From DTU089 sp964421815 (GTDB lineage: Bacteria > Bacillota > Clostridia > Oscillospirales > Acutalibacteraceae), in contig CAYQYT010000024.1 of assembly GCA_964421815.1 (NCBI GenBank), forward strand, positions 1 through 12,035: a DNA stretch of 12,035 bases, read 5' to 3'. Of the stretch, positions 7,052-12,035 are shown piece by piece. Within the stretch, counting starts at the first letter, position 1. Every line of letters begins with the position of its first letter. The notes below the pieces were generated by a model. The model was not told the DNA's origin and did no database searches. It saw only the letters and a list, made by a program, of their open reading frames with translations. Position numbers and translations under genes: made by a program.

Positions 7052-7961
7052 ATTTTTCCTCCGTTTTCGGCTGTTGATTAGCACTTGACTCAACCGCCAC
7101 AACATTTTTAATTTCTTTCTTTTCAATGAAAGGCACAGAAGAAGATTTTATATCAATTCTGTCATAATATTCTTTAAACCTGATTGTAAAACGAATTTTC
7201 CTTTTGCATTTTTTACAGAGAAAAATCGCCCTGAAAGACTGATTTATAATCCGCCAGTCGCTGATTCTTTCACAGGATGAACCGCAGGTGTCACAAAGGC
7301 AACGCATTTTTGATTTATCAATTAGCGGACTGTTTATATCGGTTATGACCTTGGGTTTAAAGGTTATTTTTGAATAAAAAGCACTGTCACACACCAATGT
7401 GTAGGAAGAAAGCATTTTTTCATTATATATTTTTTTGAATAAATCGGCGGTTAACTTACTGTCATCCAATGCCCTGTGGAGCGAGTATGAATCAAAGTTT
7501 ATTCCCAATTTTTCCGCTGCCGCAGAAAGCCCGATTTGGTCGGCTTTTGAAATATTCATAAAAGCCTGCGCATATTTTTGAAGATTTACATAATTGCTTA
7601 AAAAGGGAATGAAAGAAATACCGTTGAAATACTTGAAGTTTTCAATTAAAACACGTATATCCGTATCACCCCAAGTTAAAATTATGTTTTCTTCGTGAGA
7701 AACCCATTTTCTGAAATTTGACATTGCTTGTGAAAATGGGGTTCCTGCGCTTATGTCATCATTAGTTATGTTTGTTAACTCTTTAACTCTTGCGTGGAGT
7801 TTTTTACCCAACTGCGCCTTTATGAAAACGGAAAAAGTATCAATCACTTCAAGATTTTTGTCAAGTTTAACGGCGCCAATCTCAATGATTTCATTCATAA
7901 AACCTTTTTTCTTTTTACAGTAGGTATTATTCCATTCAAGATCTAAAATGATATAATTCAC
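7035..7961 (-). CDS. DEDDh 3'-5' exonuclease with C-terminal zinc ribbon
   Basis: The product is 308 residues. Residues 1-185 form a DnaQ/RNase T-type exonuclease: D7 and E9 in ILDLEWN, an Exo II acidic residue in TWGDTD (probably D101), and H162 with D167 in LHRALDD (the H-x4-D of DEDDh). The TWG.TD and early DLEWN pattern resembles the ERI-1/KapD-like branch, so RNA ends may be the substrate, but DNA cannot be ruled out. After a linker, residues 221-252 carry C221, C223, C226, C230 and the pair C249/C252, which looks like a zinc ribbon for nucleic-acid binding. The tail is charged and probably disordered. The start is GTG at 7961 with AGGAG nine bases ahead; the next ATG would remove the first catalytic motif. 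It is followed without a gap by manA. Confidence 0.85.
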   Translation of the reverse strand: MNYIILDLEWNNTYCKKKKGFMNEIIEIGAVKLDKNLEVIDTFSVFIKAQLGKKLHARVKELTNITNDDISAGTPFSQAMSNFRKWVSHEENIILTWGDTDIRVLIENFKYFNGISFIPFLSNYVNLQKYAQAFMNISKADQIGLSAAAEKLGINFDSYSLHRALDDSKLTADLFKKIYNEKMLSSYTLVCDSAFYSKITFKPKVITDINSPLIDKSKMRCLCDTCGSSCERISDWRIINQSFRAIFLCKKCKRKIRFTIRFKEYYDRIDIKSSSVPFIEKKEIKNVVAVESSANQQPKTEEKYELSD

Positions 7962-7981
7962 GGTTTAAAACTCCTGCGTAC

Positions 7982-8019
7982 AAAAACTGAATTTTGACCG
8001 TTCGTAATGAACGGTCAAA
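7982..8019 (-). terminator. Hairpin after the M28 gene, weak terminator or attenuator
   Basis: A perfect 11-base stem (7993-8003 with 8009-8019, TTTGACCGTTC/GAACGGTCAAA) has a five-base loop and lies nine bases after the M28 stop. On the minus strand a run of five T follows, but six bases beyond the stem, so termination is probably incomplete and some readthrough into the exonuclease gene is likely. I see no good promoter for the exonuclease gene in this gap. Confidence 0.55.
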
Positions 8020-8027
8020 CAGTAAAA

Positions 8028-9275
8028 TTATTTCAAGCCCTCTTCATCGTATAAGAAAGCTGTTTCAAGAAGAACTTTTGCACCAACTTCAAGTGCTTCG
8101 GGTACAAGCATATCGGGAGTATCAAGTCTTGTGTGGTAGTATCTGGGAGGTGTGGGGTCCATTGCTGCAAAACCGGTGGATTTAATACCTTTCTGTGTGA
8201 AAGCGGCAGCATCACAAGCACCAAGATAAATGGAAGAATAAGGAATGTCATAACCGCAGTTAAGAGCAGCCTTTTTAACCAATTCTTTAACCTGCTTGTC
8301 ATGTTTTAAAGTGCCGCTCAAATCCCTGTCATATACTGCCATATCTTTAAGGTCACGCATTGTATCACAGGCAACAACAACGGTTTCAATTTCTTTTAAT
8401 TCTTTCTCGTGTGCTTTTGCATAGGCCTTTGCACCTCTGAGTCCCGCTTCCTCGGAACCGGAAAGAATAACTCGAACCTCTGTATTTTCAAAACGTACAT
8501 CGGCTTCATCCATCAATTTAAGAACGGACATAACGGAAAGACATCCGGAAAGGTTATCGTTAGCACCGGGAACGCTCTTTGTATAGCTTTGGAAAAACAA
8601 GAAACCGATATAAGGAATAAAGAAAACGCAAAGAATTATTCCTACAACAAGGAAGAATGTATATGCACCTGCGGCCTCAACACCCTTTACCTCTAGTACA
8701 AGGAATTTAATTATACTTGCCGCGCAACAAGCAACAAGTCCCACAACGGCGGGAATAAGGAAAAGTTTCATTCCCGTTCCGCCCAGTTTATAGTTAAGAA
8801 TCCATTCATACTGTGAATCGGAATGGCCTATAAATATAATTCTTTTTTTAGTTTCGCCCGTTGGTTTACGTGTTGCAATAAGATTGTGAGAAGTGTGACC
8901 TTTAAAAAGAGGGTCAATAAACTGCTTATACATTAGAAATTCAAGAATAAGAGGAATGAAACCCAAAACCGTGAGAATAAACGAAACAAGGGGATAACTG
9001 AAATAAAATACAGTTGCAAGCATAGCCATACCAACAGTAAAGGGAATAAAGCCCATGAATGCCTGGCGGTGAACAATGAATTCTTCAAAAGAAACATCAT
9101 CCGACCATTTCTTTAAGTCTTCACCCATTGATTGCTGAGCAGCAAATTCTTCCTTACTACCGGGGGCTCTCGGCCCGATTTTTTCACAGATTTCGGTGAT
9201 TTTGTTCACCATATATTCTGTATTGGCTTCAAGGTTAATTTTGCTTGCATCAATTTTCTTCAAAATAGTTTTCAT
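8028..9275 (-). CDS. M28-family metallopeptidase with internal membrane helices
   Basis: The product is 415 residues. The M28 zinc ligands are recognisable: H151 in GHSDSQ, D240 in PGANDNLSG, the E275-E276 pair in GSEEAGLRGA, D304 in ACDT, and H381 in YYHTRLDT. This predicts an aminopeptidase-like enzyme with two zinc ions. Unusually, four hydrophobic helices are present: two before the first ligand (about 75-116) and two between H151 and D240 (about 170-192 and 205-230). There is no signal peptide. The loop after helix 2 is rich in Lys/Arg, so the catalytic parts probably face the cytoplasm. Natural substrates are unknown. The frame opens with GTG at 9281. I chose the ATG at 9275, which has GAGG seven bases ahead. 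The gene has its own promoter and stands apart from the exonuclease gene by a hairpin. Confidence 0.85.
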   Translation of the reverse strand: MKTILKKIDASKINLEANTEYMVNKITEICEKIGPRAPGSKEEFAAQQSMGEDLKKWSDDVSFEEFIVHRQAFMGFIPFTVGMAMLATVFYFSYPLVSFILTVLGFIPLILEFLMYKQFIDPLFKGHTSHNLIATRKPTGETKKRIIFIGHSDSQYEWILNYKLGGTGMKLFLIPAVVGLVACCAASIIKFLVLEVKGVEAAGAYTFFLVVGIILCVFFIPYIGFLFFQSYTKSVPGANDNLSGCLSVMSVLKLMDEADVRFENTEVRVILSGSEEAGLRGAKAYAKAHEKELKEIETVVVACDTMRDLKDMAVYDRDLSGTLKHDKQVKELVKKAALNCGYDIPYSSIYLGACDAAAFTQKGIKSTGFAAMDPTPPRYYHTRLDTPDMLVPEALEVGAKVLLETAFLYDEEGLK

Positions 9276-9307
9276 ACACACACCTCTATTTCCAAATTAT
9301 GAAAATA

Positions 9308-9336
9308 AATATAACACATTTAAATTTTTTTTACAA
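9308..9336 (-). promoter_or_regulatory. Sigma-A-like promoter for the M28 gene
   Basis: On the minus strand TTGTAA (9331-9336) and TATATT (9308-9313) are spaced by 17 bases, matching consensus at 4 and 5 of 6 positions. The -10 is about 32 bases ahead of the ATG at 9275. It faces away from the GH95 promoter in the same 141-base gap. Confidence 0.55.
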
Positions 9337-9360
9337 CACTTTAATTAAAAGAAATGTGTT
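9313..9360. promoter_or_regulatory. Inverted repeat in the divergent promoter region, possible operator
   Basis: AACACATTT (9313-9321) and AAATGTGTT (9352-9360) are perfect 9-base inverted copies with 30 bases between them. The left arm touches the M28 -10 element and the right arm touches the GH95 -35 element. Such placement would let one bound regulator act on both promoters. No regulator gene is visible nearby. Confidence 0.35.
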
Positions 9361-9387
9361 GATTTTGAATTATTTATATTGTAGAAT
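9359..9387 (+). promoter_or_regulatory. Sigma-A-like promoter for the GH95 gene
   Basis: TTGATT (9359-9364) and TAGAAT (9382-9387) are 17 bases apart, matching consensus at 4 and 5 of 6 positions. A clear SD, GAGGAG at 9405-9410, lies six bases ahead of the ATG at 9417. Confidence 0.65.
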
Positions 9388-9416
9388 AATTTAAATAATC
9401 AAATGAGGAGATTACA

Positions 9417-11708
9417 ATGATAAACGATTCGAAAATACTATTTTACAAATCACCCGCTAAAAACTGGCTTCAGGCAATGCCGCTGGGCAACGGATTTTTG
9501 GGTGCAATGGTTTACGGAAAAACAGATAACGAAACAATTGCAATGAATTCCGATACTCTTTGGACGGGATTCCCCCGCCCCTCTCAAGTTAAAGAGGGTG
9601 CAAACGAGGCCTTTTTAAAAGCCCGGGATTTAACAATGGAAGGGAAATACAGAGAGGCACAGGATTTAATACAGGACAAAGTTCTTGCGCACTGCTCCCA
9701 GGCATATATGCCATTGTGCCATATTAAATATAACTTTAAATCCTGCGGTTTTCAAAGGAAATACGGACGTACTCTCGACCTTGAAACAGGCATCAATACA
9801 GTTACATATACTCGAGGAAACTGTGAATTCTCAAGGGAGAGTTTTGTAAGTGCGGTTGATGATGCGTACATAGAAAATATAACTGCAAGTAAAAGCGGTG
9901 CTTTGAATTTTGAAATCACTCTTACAACAAAGTTGAAAGGCAGGACATTCTGTGAGAACGGCATTTTGATTTTAGACGGAATTGCACCCTCCGACTCACC
10001 CTGTAATCAGGATACTTATGCCCGTCTCGATGCACCTAAATATCCTGAAGACAAGGCACTTCAAGGTATGGGATTCCGTTGTGCTTTGAAAGTTGTGACG
10101 GACGGAAATGTTGAATACAAAGATGATGTAGTTTCCGTTTCGGGCGCATCAAAAGCAACGGTAGTTTTCTGCGCAGAAACTTCTTTCAACGGCTATGACA
10201 AACACCCTGCACTTGAGGGAAAAGAGTATAAAATTGCTTGTTTGAATAAAATCAACCGCATTAAAGCCGACGATTTTTACGCCTTAAAAAATGCTCATAT
10301 CTCCGACTTTTCAAGTTACTTTAACAGAGTTTCACTTGATATAGGAACAAATAATAAAGGCAACATTCCTACGGATAAACGACTTATTAAGCACAATAAG
10401 GGTGAGGAAGATATCGCCCTCTATACCCTTATTTTCAATTTCGGCAGATATTTGATTATTTCCGCTTCAAGACCCGGCTCACAGGCTACAACTCTCCAGG
10501 GAATTTGGAACGACAACCCCAATCCCCCGTGGAGTTCAAACTATACGGTAAATATAAATACAGAAATGAATTATTGGCCCGTTCTCCCTTGTAATCTTGC
10601 GGAGTTTAACCAACCTCTTATAGATTTAACAAAGGATTTGTCTGTAAAGGGCGAAAGAACCGCAAAGGAAATTTACGGTGCCCGCGGATTCTGTTCCCAT
10701 CATAATGTTGATATCTGGCGATACTGCGATCCCGCCGCAGGCGACGCACAATGGGGATTCTGGAGTATGGGTGGAGCATGGTTTTGTCAACACATTTACA
10801 ATCATTATTTATATACGGGTGATACGGAATATCTGAAAGAAACCGCATTTCCCATAATGAAAAAATCCGTTCAGTTCATCCTTGATTTACTTATTGAGGA
10901 CAGGGAGGGGTATCTGATTTTTGCACCCTCCACCTCTCCTGAAAATGAATTTGTCATTGACGGAGTAAAATCCAGCGTAAGCGAAACTACGACAATGACA
11001 ATGAGTATTGTAAAAGAGGTTCTCGGAAACACGGTAAAAGCCGCTGATATTCTCGGAATAACCGATGAAGATGTTGAAAACGCAAGAGCGGTTTTACCAA
11101 GACTTCTGCCCTTTAAAGTGGGCTCACGAGGTGAACTGTTGGAATGGTACAAAGAACTGAAAGAAAATGAACCACACCACAGACACAAATCCCATCTTTA
11201 CGGACTCCACCCCGGTAATTTAATAACACCCGATGAAACTCCTGATTTGGCTGATGCCTGTAAACGTTCTCTTGAACTTCGGGGCGATAACGGAACCGGT
11301 TGGAGTTTGGGTTGGAAAATAAATATGTGGGCACGTCTTTGGGACGGGGACCACGCTTTAAAACTCCTTGATATGCAATTACGACCCGTTAGCCCCATAA
11401 AAAAATTCGGCGGACACGGCGGCGGTACATACCCCAACCTTTTTGATGCCCATCCCCCCTTCCAAATTGACGGTAACTACGGTTGCACCGCAGGAATTGC
11501 GGAAATGCTTTTGCAGTCGCGAGAGGGAAAAATCTTCTTGCTCCCCGCCCTTCCGTCAAATTGGAAAAACGGCAAGGTCACAGGATTAAAAGCAATAGGA
11601 AATATTACGGTTGATATTGAGTGGAAAGACGGAAAAATGACCGCGTACAATCTTGACGGCGATACTTCCAATACGGAAATCTTCTGTCAGGGAAAGAAAA
11701 TTCAATAA
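9417..11708 (+). CDS. Glycoside hydrolase family 95, alpha-L-fucosidase, intracellular
   Basis: The product is 763 residues, a full-length GH95 without extra modules. The N-terminal beta-sandwich begins with the typical LPLGNG-like and MNSDTLWTG motifs (about 21-50). The (alpha/alpha)6 barrel starts near 330. Catalytic residues are in place by comparison with Bifidobacterium AfcA: N379 and N381 in VNINTEMNYW (AfcA N421/N423), E509 in TSPEN (likely acid, AfcA E566) and D685 in FQIDGNYG (base, AfcA D766). GH95 enzymes invert and mostly remove terminal alpha-1,2-linked fucose from mucin, milk or plant glycans; some prefer L-galactose. There is no signal peptide or anchor, so it should act on imported oligosaccharides in the cytoplasm. 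No transporter or fucose-catabolic gene is in the window. The left flank shows its own promoter and SD. The right flank is an insertion sequence. Confidence 0.95.
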   Translation: MINDSKILFYKSPAKNWLQAMPLGNGFLGAMVYGKTDNETIAMNSDTLWTGFPRPSQVKEGANEAFLKARDLTMEGKYREAQDLIQDKVLAHCSQAYMPLCHIKYNFKSCGFQRKYGRTLDLETGINTVTYTRGNCEFSRESFVSAVDDAYIENITASKSGALNFEITLTTKLKGRTFCENGILILDGIAPSDSPCNQDTYARLDAPKYPEDKALQGMGFRCALKVVTDGNVEYKDDVVSVSGASKATVVFCAETSFNGYDKHPALEGKEYKIACLNKINRIKADDFYALKNAHISDFSSYFNRVSLDIGTNNKGNIPTDKRLIKHNKGEEDIALYTLIFNFGRYLIISASRPGSQATTLQGIWNDNPNPPWSSNYTVNINTEMNYWPVLPCNLAEFNQPLIDLTKDLSVKGERTAKEIYGARGFCSHHNVDIWRYCDPAAGDAQWGFWSMGGAWFCQHIYNHYLYTGDTEYLKETAFPIMKKSVQFILDLLIEDREGYLIFAPSTSPENEFVIDGVKSSVSETTTMTMSIVKEVLGNTVKAADILGITDEDVENARAVLPRLLPFKVGSRGELLEWYKELKENEPHHRHKSHLYGLHPGNLITPDETPDLADACKRSLELRGDNGTGWSLGWKINMWARLWDGDHALKLLDMQLRPVSPIKKFGGHGGGTYPNLFDAHPPFQIDGNYGCTAGIAEMLLQSREGKIFLLPALPSNWKNGKVTGLKAIGNITVDIEWKDGKMTAYNLDGDTSNTEIFCQGKKIQ

Positions 11709-11720
11709 TTTGTTACATAT

Positions 11721-11737
11721 AAAAAACCGCTTGAATC
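11721..11737 (+). terminator. Half of a bidirectional terminator, apparently split by the insertion sequence
   Basis: An A-run followed by CCGCTTGAA (11721-11737), starting 13 bases after the GH95 stop, looks like the 5' half of a stem whose other half (TTCAAGCGG plus T-run) is missing. The insertion sequence seems to begin immediately afterward. This is an inference, since the far flank is outside the window. Confidence 0.35.
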
Positions 11738-11769
11738 GAATGAACAAGTCCAGTAAAAACGGACAATAG

Positions 11770-11811
11770 AAAAAAACAACCCCCTATGGTAAAATAAAAT
11801 ACCATAGGGGG
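11770..11811. promoter_or_regulatory. Hairpin hiding the transposase SD; terminator on the opposite strand
   Basis: A perfect 12-base stem (11780-11791 with 11800-11811, CCCCCTATGGTA/TACCATAGGGGG) has an 8-base A/T loop. In plus-strand RNA the 3' arm contains AGGGGG, the SD of orfA, seven bases ahead of its ATG, so folding would block translation. On the minus strand the same stem is followed by TTGTTTTTTT, a good intrinsic terminator. Insertion sequences are known to use such hairpins to silence transposase made from outside transcription. Confidence 0.8.
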
Positions 11812-11818
11812 AATTTCT

Positions 11819-12035
11819 ATGCCAAGAAGTTACAGACATATTAAGGAATACGAGAAAGAAATTTTGCAATTAAAAGAACAAGGGTTAACTAAAAAGGAAA
11901 TAGGTCAAAAATTAGGATTGAGCTATGAGCAGATACACAACTTTATCAGTAGGCACAATGAAAAACAAAGACGAGTATCGGCAGGAATAGCCTTGAAGAA
12001 AAAAGGCAGACCACCGAAAGATTGTGTTGTTAGAG
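11819..12035 (+). CDS. IS3-family transposase OrfA, N-terminal part
   Basis: The first 72 codons are present and the frame runs off the window edge. It starts MPRSYRHIKEYEKEILQLKE. A helix-turn-helix lies at about residues 12-45 (QGLTKKEIGQKLGLSYEQIHNFI), followed by a basic region ending GRPPKD at about 63-68. This matches the small OrfA found in clostridial IS3-type elements, which binds the terminal repeats. The catalytic DDE part (OrfB) is normally joined by a -1 frameshift, but that lies outside the window. The start is the ATG at 11819, with AGGGGG seven bases ahead inside a hairpin. A stand-alone small DNA-binding protein is a less likely alternative. Confidence 0.75.
   Translation, partial: MPRSYRHIKEYEKEILQLKEQGLTKKEIGQKLGLSYEQIHNFISRHNEKQRRVSAGIALKKKGRPPKDCVVR

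Larger units (their letters stand above)
11741..12035 (+). mobile_element. Left end of an IS3-family insertion sequence, cut by the window edge
   Basis: The orfA-like reading frame, its hairpin leader and a candidate left terminal repeat support an insertion sequence. The end probably starts TGAACAAGTCCAG at 11741, since IS3-family ends begin with TG, and it contains a GTCC/GGAC pair (11749-11764). The exact boundary cannot be set without the other end and target duplication. Only about 295 bases are present, so completeness is unknown. Confidence 0.6.

Noticed and set aside
7052..7126. A longer manA product starting at 7126.
   Set aside because: The 25 extra residues are basic and unlike the family, lie inside the exonuclease gene, and the ATG at 7051 has an ideal SD.
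7993..8019. Possible SOS (LexA) box at GTTC-N5-GAAC in the gap between the M28 and exonuclease genes.
   Set aside because: The order and spacing are wrong for the Firmicute box (GAAC-N4-GTTC); it is better explained as the stem of a hairpin.
9752..11671. Several minus-strand open frames inside the GH95 gene.
   Set aside because: They are antisense to a gene with all catalytic motifs and have no recognisable protein features.
1..12035. CRISPR arrays, tRNA or rRNA genes, riboswitches.
   Set aside because: No regularly spaced repeats, cloverleaf-like segments or recognisable aptamer cores were seen on either strand; all gaps between genes are short.

Overview
The window is AT-rich chromosomal DNA from a low-GC, endospore-forming-type Firmicute, most likely an anaerobic clostridium of the Oscillospiraceae/Ruminococcaceae kind. 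The reasons are strong SD sequences (GGAGG type), a SpoIVFA/SpoIVFB-like pair next to the TIGR03960/TIGR03936 radical-SAM pair (an arrangement typical of Clostridia), a YdiF-type ABC-F protein, an intracellular GH95 fucosidase and an IS3-type element. The genus cannot be fixed from the sequence alone.

Layout, left to right. Positions 1-208 hold an open plus-strand remnant with no proper start. Then eight genes lie on the minus strand, transcribed right to left: M28-family membrane peptidase (8028-9275), DEDDh exonuclease with a zinc-ribbon tail (7035-7961), mannose-6-phosphate isomerase manA (6092-7051), ABC-F ATPase (4183-6081), M23/LytM SpoIVFA-like membrane protein (3363-4142), M50 site-2 protease SpoIVFB-like (2780-3373), B12-binding-type radical SAM protein (848-2713) and its DUF2344 partner (214-876). 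Divergent from the M28 gene is a plus-strand GH95 alpha-L-fucosidase (9417-11708). The right edge carries the left end of an IS3-family insertion sequence with the start of its orfA (11819 onward).

How the genes fit together. Exonuclease, manA and abc-f are packed with a 17-base overlap and a 10-base gap, which suggests one transcript ending at a strong terminator at 4143-4181. The M23 and M50 genes overlap and resemble the spoIVFA-spoIVFB unit that controls pro-sigma-K processing during sporulation. The radical SAM gene has its own sigma-A-like promoter and overlaps the DUF2344 gene. In many Clostridia this four-gene string continues into RNase G and rplU-ysxB-rpmA, but here it stops at position 214. 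The M28 and GH95 genes share a 141-base divergent promoter region with a 9-base inverted repeat.

No clearly new multi-gene defence or biosynthetic system is visible. The most interesting signals are small-scale. Two hairpins, at 4148-4175 and 11780-11811, each hold the SD sequence of the next gene in one arm and also look like terminators. The insertion sequence seems to have landed in the middle of the GH95 terminator. The M28 peptidase has two predicted membrane helices inserted between its zinc ligands. Several start codons were moved inward from the longest open frame because the SD sequence supports a later start.
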